Positions 18,530-28,222 of a DNA stretch of 64,000 nucleotides are shown here, one piece after another. The DNA is taken from the NCBI RefSeq assembly GCF_003626755.1, contig NZ_RBCJ01000003.1, positions 811,859-875,858 on the forward strand. The letters are read 5' to 3'. Every line of letters begins with the position of its first letter. Within the stretch, counting starts at the first letter, position 1. This DNA comes from Ulvibacterium marinum. GTDB lineage: Bacteria > Bacteroidota > Bacteroidia > Flavobacteriales > Flavobacteriaceae. The position numbers and the translations under genes were made by a program. The notes beneath the pieces are model-generated. The model was not told the origin of the DNA and searched no databases. It saw only the letters and a list, made by a program, of their open reading frames with translations.

Positions 18530-18559
18530 ACGCCAAACTACAAACCCTAAACAATAAAC
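18529..18559 (-). repeat. Right inverted repeat of the four-helix-bundle element
   Basis: C/A-rich 31-base partner of the left repeat, starting on the last base of the stop codon and ending 7 bases before the tpiA ATG. Confidence 0.8.
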
Positions 18560-18566
18560 ATAACAA

Positions 18567-19316
18567 ATGAGAAGTAAAATAGTTGCAGGGAACTGGAAAA
18601 TGAACAATAATTTAGAGGAAACGGAAAAACTACTTGCCGAACTCTCGGCTAAATTACCGGATACGGAAGCTGAAGTAATGGTTGCCCCTACTTTTGTGAA
18701 TTTATCCCGTTCCGCCCATGTTTTGGAATCTTCAACAATTCAGGTCATGGCGCAGAATATGCACTTTGAGGAAAACGGGGCCTACACTGGGGAGATTTCA
18801 GCTGATATGCTTCTTAACATAGGAGTGGATACGGTTATCCTGGGGCATTCTGAAAGAAGGGCCTATTTTGGAGAAACGGACGAGCTTCTTGCAAAGAAGG
18901 TGATTAAGGCATTGGAGAAAGGAATGCGAGTGATGTTCTGCTTCGGGGAGGAATTGGATGAGCGCAAGGCCGGAAATCATTTTAAGGTTGTGGAAGGGCA
19001 GCTAAAGAATGCGCTTTTCTCTTTGGAAAACGGTGCATGGGACAGTATTGTCCTGGCCTATGAACCTGTTTGGGCCATAGGTACCGGAGAGACCGCTTCC
19101 CCAGAGCAGGCACAGGAAATGCATGCCTTTATTCGCAAAACGATAGCACAGGCTTATGATACTGCCATTGCCAATAAGGTGTCCATATTGTATGGCGGAA
19201 GTGTAAAACCCGGTAATGCCCAGGAAATTTTCTCCAAGCCGGATGTGGATGGTGGACTCATTGGAGGAGCTTCCTTAGTGGCCGATGATTTTGTGGCCAT
19301 AATCAAAGCGATTTAA
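18567..19316 (+). CDS. tpiA: Triosephosphate isomerase
   Basis: TpiA interconverts dihydroxyacetone phosphate and glyceraldehyde 3-phosphate. The 249-residue enzyme has the N-terminal GNWKMNN with the catalytic Lys, LGHSERR with the catalytic His, AYEPVWAIGTG with the catalytic Glu and the phosphate-binding YGGSVKPGN and GGLIGGASL. Length is normal. The right arm of the inverted-repeat element ends just before the ATG, so the leader is partly made of that element. Confidence 0.97.
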   Translation: MRSKIVAGNWKMNNNLEETEKLLAELSAKLPDTEAEVMVAPTFVNLSRSAHVLESSTIQVMAQNMHFEENGAYTGEISADMLLNIGVDTVILGHSERRAYFGETDELLAKKVIKALEKGMRVMFCFGEELDERKAGNHFKVVEGQLKNALFSLENGAWDSIVLAYEPVWAIGTGETASPEQAQEMHAFIRKTIAQAYDTAIANKVSILYGGSVKPGNAQEIFSKPDVDGGLIGGASLVADDFVAIIKAI

Positions 19317-19417
19317 ATTTAAATCGTTTTAGGGAATTTATTTTTAATCCGTTTGCTTTACAGGTGAGAGGCCTGGATTATGTTTTCAGAAAACCTTCTT
19401 TGCTAAAAACTGAAACA

Positions 19418-20566
19418 TTGCCCAATACTGTTTATATAGAATACACCTTTAAAATTCATCCCTTGCAACCTGCATCTGAAATTTTGATTGCGGAACTGGG
19501 TCAATTGGGTTTTGAAAGTTTTGTAGAAACGCAGGAAGGTGTCTTGGCTTATCTTCAAAAACAAGATTGGAAGGAAGCTATCTTGGATTCGATTTTTATT
19601 CTAAAAAATCCGGATTTTAAAATTTCTTATCGCTCCAAGGAAATAGAACAGGAGAACTGGAACGTTACTTGGGAAAGGAATTTTAATCCAATTCAAGTCG
19701 ATGATCTATGTACAGTCCGTGCGCCATTTCATGAAAAATCCAACTCAAAATATGATATCGTTATTGAACCAAAAATGAGTTTCGGAACGGGCCATCATGA
19801 GACTACCCATATGATGCTGCAACATATACTGGCTCATAATTTTGAAGGAAAATCCGTATTGGATATGGGAACCGGAACTGGGGTCTTGGCAATATTGGCT
19901 GAGATGAAAGGGGCTATTGATATTGATGCTATTGATATTGATCATTGGTGCTATCTCAACGCTTTGGAAAATGTGGAGCGGAACGGGTGTCATCACATTC
20001 AGGTTTTGGAGGGAGACTCCTCCACAATTCCACATCATAAGGAATACGACATTGTTTTGGCCAATATCAATAGGAATATTTTGTTGAAGGATATATCGGT
20101 CTACGCAAATTGCCTGAAACGAAACGGGTTACTTTTCTTAAGTGGGTTTTATTATGATGATATTATTGTGATTTCCGCAAAATGTATCGAGGTAGGTTTG
20201 AAATTTGAAAAAAATATTGAAAAAAATAATTGGGTTGCCGTAAAATATGTATTTTGGAATATCTTTAAGTTTATGGTTAAAAACCTTGTAATGAGCACTA
20301 AAGAAAAAATATCCGAAGAGCTCCTTTTAGAAGAGGAAACAATAAAGCCAAATGAGATAATCCTCTTTAACGATGATGTAAACACTTTTGAACATGTCAT
20401 CGAAACCTTGATCGACGTCTGCGATCACTCTCCCGTACAAGCGGAACAATGTTCATTAATTGTCCATTATAATGGAAAATGTACGGTTAAAACAGGTGAT
20501 TATAAAGATTTGGAACCTAGATGCAGTAGATTATTGCAAGCGGGATTGAGTGCCGAAATCGTTTAA
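19418..20566 (+). CDS. PrmA-ClpS in-frame fusion (ribosomal protein L11 methyltransferase + Clp adaptor)
   Basis: One open frame encodes two proteins that are normally separate. Residues 1-279 are PrmA, the L11 methyltransferase: NTVYIEYTFKIHPLQPASE at the start, the SAM-binding VLDMGTGTGVLA near 148 and LANINRNIL near 214. Residues 292-382 are a complete ClpS (MSTKEKISEELLLEEETIKP, LFNDDVNTFEHVIETL, CSLIVHYNGKCTVK), the N-degron adaptor for ClpAP. The 12 linker codons start with TGG at 20255-20257, just where PrmA should stop. The PrmA start is taken as TTG 19418; a GTG at 19364 would add 18 unlikely residues. ClpS still has its own ATG at 20291 and could be translated separately. Confidence 0.85.
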   Translation: MPNTVYIEYTFKIHPLQPASEILIAELGQLGFESFVETQEGVLAYLQKQDWKEAILDSIFILKNPDFKISYRSKEIEQENWNVTWERNFNPIQVDDLCTVRAPFHEKSNSKYDIVIEPKMSFGTGHHETTHMMLQHILAHNFEGKSVLDMGTGTGVLAILAEMKGAIDIDAIDIDHWCYLNALENVERNGCHHIQVLEGDSSTIPHHKEYDIVLANINRNILLKDISVYANCLKRNGLLFLSGFYYDDIIVISAKCIEVGLKFEKNIEKNNWVAVKYVFWNIFKFMVKNLVMSTKEKISEELLLEEETIKPNEIILFNDDVNTFEHVIETLIDVCDHSPVQAEQCSLIVHYNGKCTVKTGDYKDLEPRCSRLLQAGLSAEIV

Positions 20567-20582
20567 GGTAGGAGCATTTTAT

Positions 20583-20996
20583 TCAATGGGGTAGCTTATC
20601 CTTTAAGACGCCGTATACAAAGGTGCCCAGAACTGCAGCTGCAATAACGATCAACATACTAAATACTCCGGTCCCTAAAAGGATATACATAGGTCCCGGA
20701 CAAGCACCACCCAATGCCCAACCCAAACCGAAAATACTACCACCAATAATATAACGGACAAATCCCCTATCCTTAGGTTGAAGATGTATGGCATCGCCAT
20801 CAATACTTTTAAGATTTGTTTTTTTCATCAACCAAAGAAACAACATCCCAAGAAATACAGCTGAGCCAATAATTCCGTACATATGGAAGGACTGAAATTT
20901 GAACATTTCAAAAATTCGATACCACGATACGGCTTCGGACTTTACAAGGATAATCCCAAAAAAAATGCCCACAAGAAAGAATTTTAAAAGCTTCAT
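20583..20996 (-). CDS. DUF6691/YeeE-YedE half-transporter, second subunit
   Basis: The 137-residue membrane protein has four hydrophobic helices and the signature GWALGGACPGPMYILLG, with the Cys typical of the YeeE/YedE (TsuA/PmpA-PmpB) family that moves thiosulfate or other reduced sulfur compounds. Together with the upstream gene, which it overlaps by 4 bases, it forms the split two-gene version common in Bacteroidota. Substrate is inferred from the family only. Confidence 0.88.
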   Translation of the reverse strand: MKLLKFFLVGIFFGIILVKSEAVSWYRIFEMFKFQSFHMYGIIGSAVFLGMLFLWLMKKTNLKSIDGDAIHLQPKDRGFVRYIIGGSIFGLGWALGGACPGPMYILLGTGVFSMLIVIAAAVLGTFVYGVLKDKLPH

Positions 20997-21556
20997 GTTC
21001 CAAAAATTAAGGGTAACAGTATATGAGTCATAATAAGTCCACCCGCAAAGAAACCTACCACAGCAATAAGTGAAGGCAGTTGAAGGTTACTTAATCCCGT
21101 GATGGCATGGCCGGAGGTACATCCACCAGCGTAGCGTGTGCCAAAACCTACCAAAAATCCTGCAACGATCAATATGGTGAGGCCTTTGATGTTAAAGACA
21201 CTCCCCCAATCATAAATTTCAGCAGGAAGCAAGGATTCTCCGGCATCATAAAAACCCAATTCACGCAAATCTGAAACGGTTTCAGGATTAAGGGGAATCG
21301 TGGAACCATCGGACAGGAAGGTTACTGCTATAAAACCGCCCACAATAGCACCCAAAACAACGATGAGGTTCCACCGGTGGGCCTTCCAATCAAATTTAAA
21401 AAAGTCCGAATACTTTCCGGCACCACCTATACTACATAAGGTTCTTAGATTGGAGGACATCCCAAAGGTCTTCCCAAAATAGACCAAGATTAAGAGTACC
21501 AGGGCAATCAATGGGCCTGAAACATACCAAGGCCAAGGTTGTAATAAAAAATCCAT
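20993..21556 (-). CDS. YeeE/YedE family sulfur-transport protein, first subunit
   Basis: The 187-residue membrane protein carries NLRTLCSIGGAGKY and FGTRYAGGCTSGHAITGLS; the GGCTSGH motif with its Cys is diagnostic of YeeE/YedE proteins. About five membrane helices are visible. It is the first gene of the pair and overlaps the second by 4 bases. A TATTTTTG box at 21573-21580 on the minus strand lies 17 bases before the start. No rhodanese or sulfur dioxygenase gene is adjacent. Confidence 0.9.
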   Translation of the reverse strand: MDFLLQPWPWYVSGPLIALVLLILVYFGKTFGMSSNLRTLCSIGGAGKYSDFFKFDWKAHRWNLIVVLGAIVGGFIAVTFLSDGSTIPLNPETVSDLRELGFYDAGESLLPAEIYDWGSVFNIKGLTILIVAGFLVGFGTRYAGGCTSGHAITGLSNLQLPSLIAVVGFFAGGLIMTHILLPLIFGT

Positions 21557-21572
21557 AGCAATTCGTTTTTGT

Positions 21573-21580
21573 CAAAAATA
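21573..21580 (-). promoter_or_regulatory. -7 promoter box for the YeeE/YedE pair
   Basis: TATTTTTG on the minus strand, 17 bases before the ATG at 21556. No TTG at the expected distance. Confidence 0.5.
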
Positions 21581-21940
21581 ATGGGTTGCTCTCCCGTATC
21601 GTGTAATATAAGTTACATAGTATAATTATTGTGAAGTTCCAATATCGGAAATAGTAGGTACACTTTTAAATACCTACACACAATCTTTGGCAAAAGCTTT
21701 GGAGACCCTACTATTCCTCTTTTTAGCCCCTCAAACAATCCAAAAAAAACCTACATGCCATAAGGGTGAATTTCTTTAGTTGGCCGCTTGTGGATTTCTG
21801 ATTTTTGGAACCGTATTTCGCAACCCTAAATTATATTTTCAAAACCCCATATTACGAACCACAAAATCACTTGCTTTTACTTATTTTTAGCACTGATTCC
21901 ACCAGTACACTTACAAATGGTGGTATTTATGACTATGACC
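21581..21940. other. Intergenic region before the mannoside locus
   Basis: About 360 bases between divergent units. It must hold the start signals of the GH92-led operon, but I see no full consensus promoter; TATTTTTA at 21882-21889 is one base off the -7 box. No RNA gene or convincing ORF was found. Confidence 0.5.
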
Positions 21941-24202
21941 ATGATAAAAATTCGCTCCCTTTGCTTCGTCCTCATCATTGTACTTTTTTTTTCTTGCGGC
22001 AACGAAACTGAATCAAAAGACAGCCCCGAGGAGACTATTCTGGGTTATGTAGACCCCTTTATAGGTACAGGAGGGCACGGGCATACCTATCCAGGTGCCA
22101 CAGCCCCTTTTGGAAGGGTACAACCTAGTCCTGACAATGGTATTACGGGATGGGATTGGTGTTCAGGATATCATGTTTCGGACTCCATCATCTCAGGCTT
22201 TGGACAATTACACCTCAGTGGAACAGGAATAGGCGATTTAACGGATGTACTCTTAATGCCCACCACGGAAACGGTAGATGTTTCACTTTTTGGGAGCGGT
22301 AGGGATACCTTGCCGTACACTTCCAAATTTTCGCATGCCAATGAAAAAGCCTCCCCGGGGTACTATCAGGTTTTTTTGGAAGACCCTAAAATAGATGTAG
22401 AGTTAACAGCAAATGATTATGTGGCCTATCATAGGTACACTTATAAAAACAAGGAAGAAGCTTCCTCTTTTATTCTCGATTTGGGATATGAAGTGAACTG
22501 GGACAAAGCAACGGGCAGTACTGTACAGATCGAAAACGATACCTTAATTTCCGGTTATCGGTTTAGTACAGGTTGGGCAAGGAACCAGAAGGTGTTTTTT
22601 GTTATTGGGACATCAAGGCCTATTACGGATTACAGTTTGGCGGCAGATGGAGTAGCAATGCAGGATACCAACACAGTTACAGGTACAAAAACCGGGGGAC
22701 ATTTCTTTTTTGATGGGCATAAGGGCTCGGTAGAATTGAAAGTGGCCGTTTCTTCAGTCAGTATAGAAAATGCAAAGATGAACCTAAAATTATATGGTTC
22801 TCAAAGTTTTGATGGGGTACGACTTGAAACCGAAAATAGTTGGAACGGTTTACTTGATAAGATTCGTGTTGAAACCCCGGTAGATTCATTAAAAACTATT
22901 TTTTATACTTCGCTCTATCATACGCAAGTCGCTCCAACGTTGTTTGGTGATGCCAACGGCGAATTCCGTTTACAAAATGACAGCATTGTCAAGACCGAAG
23001 GGTTCAATATGTATTCCACACTTTCCCTATGGGATGTCTTTAGAGCGGAAACTCCACTTTTGGGTATACTGGATCCGGAGCTTATCAGCGATATGGTACA
23101 ATCTATGTTGACCTATTATGATCAAAGTGGGGTCTTACCGGTTTGGGTACTTTCCGGAAATGAAACTGGGACCATGCCTGGATACCATTCTGTTTCCATT
23201 ATTGCTGAAGCTTACTTAAAAGGTATTCGGGATTATGATACGGAAAAGGCTTTTGAAGCCATGAAAAAAACCATGATGGGCGATGAAAGGGGATTGGGCC
23301 CCTATAAGGAATTCGGGTATATCCCTTACGATATAATGGATCAATCCGTTTCTATGAGTCTGGAGCTAGCTTATAACGATTGGTGCGTGGGCCAAGTTGC
23401 AAAGGAAATGGGTAGGGAACGGGATTATACATATTTCAATGAGCGTTCCAAGGCTTATCAAAATTTCCACGACCCCTATTCGGGATTTCTAAGAGGCAAA
23501 TCCTCGGACGGTGCTACCTTTCATGAACCATTTGACCCCAAAGTGGCCAACCATATTGAGGATACGGATTATACCGAAGGCAATGCCTGGCAACATAGTT
23601 GGTATGTATTGCACGATGTTGAGGGCCTTATAGAATTGCATGGCGGAAACGAACCCTTTTCCAGAATGGTAGAGCAACTTTTTACCGAGAGCTCGGAATT
23701 AAAGGGAGACAATGTTTCGGCCGATATCTCAGGATTGATTGGACAATATGCACATGGGAACGAGCCTAGTCATCATATCGCCTATATGTTCAATAAAGCA
23801 GGCCAGCCTTGGCGTACACAATATTGGGCAAGGGAGATTTTAAATTCACAATATACCACCCGGCCGGATGGCTTGAGCGGAAATGAAGATTGCGGACAAA
23901 TGTCTGCCTGGTACGTGATGAGTGCCCTAGGTATATATCCTATGAATCCTGCTTCCCTGGAATATGAGATAGGAAGTCCACTATTTAAAAAATCGACCAT
24001 CAAATTACCGAATAATAGAACATTCGTAATTTCAGCTCCCGATACATCCCATGAAAATAGATACGTACAATCAGTAAAATTGAACGGAGAACCTTTGAAC
24101 AGGACTTACGTACGGCATGGTGAAATTGTTTCCGGAGGTACTTTGGATTTTGTTATGGGTTCCCAACCCAATAAGGTCTGGGCAGTCGTAGAACAGGAAT
24201 AG
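21941..24202 (+). CDS. GH92 alpha-mannosidase lipoprotein, copy 1 (HGNEP type)
   Basis: The start at 21941 gives MIKIRSLCFVLIIVLFFSC, a lipoprotein signal peptide; three earlier in-frame ATG codons would lengthen it without purpose. After the lipobox come GH92 signatures: DPFIGTGGHGHTYPGATAPFG at the N-domain, DYTEGNAWQHSW near residue 546 with the Glu of the proposed general acid, HGNEPSHH near 605, and GNEDCGQMSAWYVMSALG near 655 with the acidic base region. GH92 enzymes are Ca-dependent, inverting alpha-mannosidases. The HGNE pair is, as I recall, linked to alpha-1,2-mannosidase activity. It opens the locus and is exported to the periplasm or cell surface. Confidence 0.95.
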   Translation: MIKIRSLCFVLIIVLFFSCGNETESKDSPEETILGYVDPFIGTGGHGHTYPGATAPFGRVQPSPDNGITGWDWCSGYHVSDSIISGFGQLHLSGTGIGDLTDVLLMPTTETVDVSLFGSGRDTLPYTSKFSHANEKASPGYYQVFLEDPKIDVELTANDYVAYHRYTYKNKEEASSFILDLGYEVNWDKATGSTVQIENDTLISGYRFSTGWARNQKVFFVIGTSRPITDYSLAADGVAMQDTNTVTGTKTGGHFFFDGHKGSVELKVAVSSVSIENAKMNLKLYGSQSFDGVRLETENSWNGLLDKIRVETPVDSLKTIFYTSLYHTQVAPTLFGDANGEFRLQNDSIVKTEGFNMYSTLSLWDVFRAETPLLGILDPELISDMVQSMLTYYDQSGVLPVWVLSGNETGTMPGYHSVSIIAEAYLKGIRDYDTEKAFEAMKKTMMGDERGLGPYKEFGYIPYDIMDQSVSMSLELAYNDWCVGQVAKEMGRERDYTYFNERSKAYQNFHDPYSGFLRGKSSDGATFHEPFDPKVANHIEDTDYTEGNAWQHSWYVLHDVEGLIELHGGNEPFSRMVEQLFTESSELKGDNVSADISGLIGQYAHGNEPSHHIAYMFNKAGQPWRTQYWAREILNSQYTTRPDGLSGNEDCGQMSAWYVMSALGIYPMNPASLEYEIGSPLFKKSTIKLPNNRTFVISAPDTSHENRYVQSVKLNGEPLNRTYVRHGEIVSGGTLDFVMGSQPNKVWAVVEQE

Positions 24203-24317
24203 ATAATAAAATGATGGACACAAGAAATGAATAAAACAAACAAAATTATTTTTTCCTTAAACCTTAAACCAAACTTTAAACCACAAACCAAACTATAAAA
24301 CCAATCAACTCATATAT
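24203..24317 (+). other. Leader with iterated (T)AAACC words before the symporter gene
   Basis: Between 24256 and 24303 the words TTAAACC, TTAAACC, TTTAAACC, CACAAACC and ATAAAACC follow each other at 8-14 base spacing. The stretch is A/C-rich and may be just an A-rich leader, or an unstructured regulatory segment. Confidence 0.4.
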
Positions 24318-26159
24318 ATGGAACTATCAAGTATTGACCTCGGAATAATTATCGGCTATGTAGTGATTACGGTTCTTTTTGGGCTTTGGGTTTCAAAAAG
24401 GGCCTCCAAGGATATCGATTCTTATTTTTTGGGAGGCAATGAAATACCCTGGTACTATTTGGGGCTTTCCAATGCTTCTGGTATGTTCGATATTTCGGGT
24501 ACCATGTGGGCGGTAACCATTATGTTCGTTTATGGTCTTAAAAGTGCCTGGCTACCTTGGCTCTGGCCCATTTGGAACCAAGTCTTCATTATGGTTTTCC
24601 TAGCCGCTTGGCTAAGGCGTTCCAACGTAATGACCGGAGCCCAATGGATTACCTATCGTTTTGGCAAGACCTTTGGGGCCAAATTATCACATATTATCGT
24701 TACTGTTTTTGCCATTATTAGCACCTTAGGCTTTATTTCCTATTTCTTTGAGGGCATCGGGAAGTTTGCTACCATATTTTTTCCTTGGGACCTCGCTTTT
24801 GAATTAGGTCCTCTGGCAGTTAATTCAGAACAGGCCTATGCCTTGGTTATCATAGGACTTACCACAATTTATACGCTAAAAGGAGGAATGTACAGCGTTG
24901 TAGGTACCGAAGTTCTGCAATTTATAATTATGACCATTTCATGTTTTGTCATAGGGTATATTGCCTTTAATTCAATTACGGCCGATCAAGTAACCGCTGC
25001 CGTACCGGAGGGTTGGCATAATGTCTTCTTTGGATGGGAATTGGATTTAGACTGGACAGGGTATATAGATAGTGTAAATACGAAGATTGAGGAAGATGGC
25101 TTTTCCCTGTTTGGATTTTTGTTTATGATGATGATTTTTAAGGGAATTTTCGCCAGTTTGGCAGGTCCCGTGCCAAGTTACGACATGCAGCGCGTACTCT
25201 CCACCCGTAATGAAGTGGAAGCTTCTAAAATGAGCGGCTTGACCATCGTGGTGCTCTCCATACCCCGATATTTGATGATTGCCGGATTTGCCGTTTTGGG
25301 AATTGTATATCTCGGTCCTGAATTGCAGGCCATGGGAGAGGGAGTTGATTTTGAGACTTTACTTCCGGTAGCTATTCAACGCTTTGTGCCTATAGGTTTC
25401 AAAGGTCTTTTGTTAGCTGGTCTTTTAGCTGCCTTTATGGGAACATTTGCTGCCTTTATCAATGCTGCTCCAGCCTATATCGTAAATGATATTTATAAGA
25501 AATACATCAACCCGAATGCTTCGGCAAAGACCTATGTTCGGTACAGCTATTTATCTTCCATTATCATTGTGGTGGTCGGACTTATAGGCGGATTCTTTGC
25601 TTCTTCTATCAATACCCTTACTTTATGGCTTACCTCGGCTCTGTACGGTGGGTATGCCGCGGCCAATGCGTTAAAATGGATTTGGTGGCGGTTTAATTCC
25701 TATGGATATTTTTGGGGAATGTTGGCAGGTCTTGTTGCGGCTACCATAGTTCCACAAATGTATCCGGATACGTCCGCAATCTACTTGTTTCCACTAATAT
25801 TGCTTATTTCCTTTATAGGTTGCTTCCTAGGGGTAATTTTTGCAAAACAGGATGATATGGAGGTGTTGAAACATTTTTATAGAACAACAAAACCATGGGG
25901 TTTCTGGAAGCCTATTATTATGGAAATACAAAAAGAAGACCCCCATTTTGAACCGAACAGGAATTTTTTGAGGGATGCATTTAATTGTTTGATAGGTATC
26001 GTTTGGCAGATGACCTTTGTCCTGTTCCCGATTTACCTTATAATAAAGGAATATTATAGTATGGCTTTTGTAGTTCTTATAATGATAATCACGTCCGTGA
26101 TCCTGAAAAGGACGTGGTATGATAAGTTAAAATCAAGTGAGTTAGTAGATAAAAATTGA
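24318..26159 (+). CDS. Sodium:solute symporter (SSS family) of the mannoside locus
   Basis: The 613-residue inner-membrane protein has about 14 hydrophobic segments and SSS features: [20 protein letters not shown], the DSYFLGG loop, [20 protein letters not shown] and [19 protein letters not shown]. The family couples sugar uptake to sodium. Placed between GH92 and GH130, it probably brings mannose or a small mannoside from periplasm to cytoplasm, which would substitute for the MFS transporters of comparable Bacteroides loci. GH130 follows 4 bases after its stop. The sugar is inferred from context only. Confidence 0.92.
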   Translation: MELSSIDLGIIIGYVVITVLFGLWVSKRASKDIDSYFLGGNEIPWYYLGLSNASGMFDISGTMWAVTIMFVYGLKSAWLPWLWPIWNQVFIMVFLAAWLRRSNVMTGAQWITYRFGKTFGAKLSHIIVTVFAIISTLGFISYFFEGIGKFATIFFPWDLAFELGPLAVNSEQAYALVIIGLTTIYTLKGGMYSVVGTEVLQFIIMTISCFVIGYIAFNSITADQVTAAVPEGWHNVFFGWELDLDWTGYIDSVNTKIEEDGFSLFGFLFMMMIFKGIFASLAGPVPSYDMQRVLSTRNEVEASKMSGLTIVVLSIPRYLMIAGFAVLGIVYLGPELQAMGEGVDFETLLPVAIQRFVPIGFKGLLLAGLLAAFMGTFAAFINAAPAYIVNDIYKKYINPNASAKTYVRYSYLSSIIIVVVGLIGGFFASSINTLTLWLTSALYGGYAAANALKWIWWRFNSYGYFWGMLAGLVAATIVPQMYPDTSAIYLFPLILLISFIGCFLGVIFAKQDDMEVLKHFYRTTKPWGFWKPIIMEIQKEDPHFEPNRNFLRDAFNCLIGIVWQMTFVLFPIYLIIKEYYSMAFVVLIMIITSVILKRTWYDKLKSSELVDKN

Positions 26160-26163
26160 ATTG

Positions 26164-27129
26164 ATGAACAGAGTACCTTGGCAAGAAAAGCCAAAAGATT
26201 CGAAGGATATTCTTTGGCGTTTTAGTGCCAACCCCATTATAGACCGTTACGCCATTCCCACATCAAACAGTGTTTTCAATAGCGCGGTCGTACCTTTTGA
26301 AAATGGATTTGCCGGAGTTTTCCGTTGTGATAACAAAGCAGTCCAAATGAACATCCATGCTGGTTTCAGTGAAGACGGTGTCCATTGGAATATAAATCAC
26401 GAGCCCATAGCAATGCAGACGGGGAACACCCAGATGATCGACTCGGATTATAAGTATGATCCACGGGTTGCCTTCATCGAAGATCGGTATTGGATTACTT
26501 GGTGTAATGGTTATCATGGTCCAACCATTGGTATCGCTTATACGTTTGATTTTAAGGAATTCTATCAATGCGAAAATGCATTTTTACCCTTTAATAGAAA
26601 CGGAGTATTATTCCCGAAAAAAATAAATGGCAAATATGCGATGTTGAGTAGGCCAAGTGACAATGGTCATACCCCTTTCGGTGATATTTATTTAAGTTAC
26701 AGCCCGGATATGAAATATTGGGGCGAACATCGCTGTGTGATGAAAGCCGCTCCCTTTAATGATAGTGCATGGCAATGTGCCAAGATAGGTGCTGGTCCGG
26801 TACCTATTTGGACAAACGAAGGTTGGTTGGTGTTTTATCATGGGGTGATAAAGACCTGTAATGGTTTTCGCTATTCCGTGGGATCCGCGGTATTGGATGA
26901 GAACCAACCGGATAAAGTGAAGTATCGGACACAACCCTACTTAATGGCCCCTGCGGAGATTTATGAACAGGTAGGAGATGTGCCCAATGTCATCTTTCCG
27001 TGTGCCACTTTACATTCCTTGGAAGAGGACAAGTTGGCATTGTATTATGGGGCGGCCGATACGGTAACTGCTTTGGCATTTGGCCATATTTCGGAAATAA
27101 TTGCTTTTACCAAACAAAACAGTTTATAG
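26164..27129 (+). CDS. GH130 beta-mannoside phosphorylase, cytoplasmic
   Basis: From the ATG at 26164 (a TTG precedes it) the 321-residue protein has no signal peptide. It shows the five-bladed propeller features of GH130: [39 protein letters not shown] with the conserved Asp, [26 protein letters not shown] in the middle, and [13 protein letters not shown] and ALYYGAADT near the end. GH130 enzymes phosphorolyse beta-1,4-mannosides such as Man-GlcNAc or Man-Glc to mannose 1-phosphate. In this cluster Man-beta-1,4-GlcNAc from N-glycan cores is a reasonable substrate, but this is inference. Confidence 0.92.
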   Translation: MNRVPWQEKPKDSKDILWRFSANPIIDRYAIPTSNSVFNSAVVPFENGFAGVFRCDNKAVQMNIHAGFSEDGVHWNINHEPIAMQTGNTQMIDSDYKYDPRVAFIEDRYWITWCNGYHGPTIGIAYTFDFKEFYQCENAFLPFNRNGVLFPKKINGKYAMLSRPSDNGHTPFGDIYLSYSPDMKYWGEHRCVMKAAPFNDSAWQCAKIGAGPVPIWTNEGWLVFYHGVIKTCNGFRYSVGSAVLDENQPDKVKYRTQPYLMAPAEIYEQVGDVPNVIFPCATLHSLEEDKLALYYGAADTVTALAFGHISEIIAFTKQNSL

Positions 27130-27133
27130 GTAA

Positions 27134-28222
27134 ATGGGGAATGAGTCTTTGAAAAGAGTCAAAACGGTAAGCCTAATGCTTTTTCTTTTGTATATAGGCT
27201 GCATACAGTTGGCCGGTCAAGAAACACCGAGAAAATATGTTGCCCTAAAGACCTCGGAAGCCCTTAGTATTGATGGGAAAGCGAATGAACCTTCGTGGTC
27301 CAATGCAGAATGGAGCTCAGATTTTATTGATATTGAAGGGATAAAAATGCCCGAATATAAAACCCAAATGAAAATGCTTTGGGACGATACCTATCTCTAC
27401 TTTTTCGCGCAAATGGAAGAACCACATGTTTGGGGAACTTTAAAGCAACGGGATACAGTGATATATTACAATAACGACTTTGAGATTTTCATAGACCCAG
27501 ATGGGGATACCCACAATTATATGGAGTTTGAAATGAATGCCCTGAACACCGTTTGGGACCTATTTTTGACCAAACCCTATAGAAACCAAGGAAAAGTTTT
27601 GGACAGTTGGGATATCCAGGGCCTAAAATCGGCAGTTTACGTGGACGGAACCCTGAACAAATCCAATGATATCGATACAGGGTGGAGTGTTGAAATTGCC
27701 ATTCCTTGGTCCGTGCTTACCGAGGCCGGCAATAGCAAAAATCCTCCCGAAAATGAATTTTGGCGGATTAACTTTTCAAGGGTCAATTGGGATTATGAAT
27801 TGACGGATGGACGCTATTCCAGAAAAAAGGACGAAAATGGAAAATACGTTCCCGAATACAATTGGGTATGGTCTCCACAAGGTGTCATCAACATGCATGA
27901 ACCGGAGCATTGGGGTTATGTCTATTTTTCCACCGATAAGACTGGAAGAAGAGATGATTTTTCAATACCCGAAGACGAGTATATTAAATGGCATCTTTAC
28001 GAATTGTACAGAGATTTTAGGGGTAAAAGGAAACAAAATACAAAGTGGGAATCCGAAGACAATGAGATTTTCGGGTGCTCAAAAGAATTATTCGGGAAGT
28101 CTTTCACGCCCATATTAGAGCATAGCAAGACAGGGTTTACTATTTGGACAAAGAGTCCTTTTACCAACAAAACGCTGATAGTTAGGAACGACGGAAAATT
28201 TGAAACTCATGAAGAAAAATAG
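27134..28222 (+). CDS. Exported CBM9-like carbohydrate-binding protein
   Basis: The 362-residue protein has a signal peptide (to about residue 29, LAGQ) and one CBM9-like beta-sandwich (about 33-250): ALSIDGKANEPSWSNAEWSSDF, MLWDDTYLYFFAQMEEPHVWG, YYNNDFEIFIDPDGDTHNYMEFEMNA split over several strands, and FWRINFSRVNWDYE. Such proteins bind sugars and often accompany glycoside hydrolases in Bacteroidota loci without a known catalytic role. Its end overlaps the second GH92 gene by 14 bases, so they are translationally linked. Confidence 0.87.
   Translation: MGNESLKRVKTVSLMLFLLYIGCIQLAGQETPRKYVALKTSEALSIDGKANEPSWSNAEWSSDFIDIEGIKMPEYKTQMKMLWDDTYLYFFAQMEEPHVWGTLKQRDTVIYYNNDFEIFIDPDGDTHNYMEFEMNALNTVWDLFLTKPYRNQGKVLDSWDIQGLKSAVYVDGTLNKSNDIDTGWSVEIAIPWSVLTEAGNSKNPPENEFWRINFSRVNWDYELTDGRYSRKKDENGKYVPEYNWVWSPQGVINMHEPEHWGYVYFSTDKTGRRDDFSIPEDEYIKWHLYELYRDFRGKRKQNTKWESEDNEIFGCSKELFGKSFTPILEHSKTGFTIWTKSPFTNKTLIVRNDGKFETHEEK

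Larger units (their letters stand above)
18093..18559 (+). mobile_element. IVS-like element: four-helix-bundle gene between 31-base inverted repeats
   Basis: The left repeat (18093-18123) and the reverse complement of the right repeat (18529-18559) agree at 27 of 31 positions, and two of the four differences still form G-U pairs in RNA. The repeats touch both ends of the four-helix-bundle gene: the right one begins on the last base of its stop. The whole unit is 467 bases and sits between the DoxX-like gene and tpiA. This is the architecture of intervening sequences found in 23S rRNA of some bacteria, which encode the same protein family, but here it lies between protein genes. Confidence 0.7.

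Noticed and set aside
19364-19417. GTG start giving an 18-residue N-terminal extension of PrmA
   Set aside because: The extension lacks family similarity; family proteins begin close to NTVYIEYTF, which fits the TTG at 19418.
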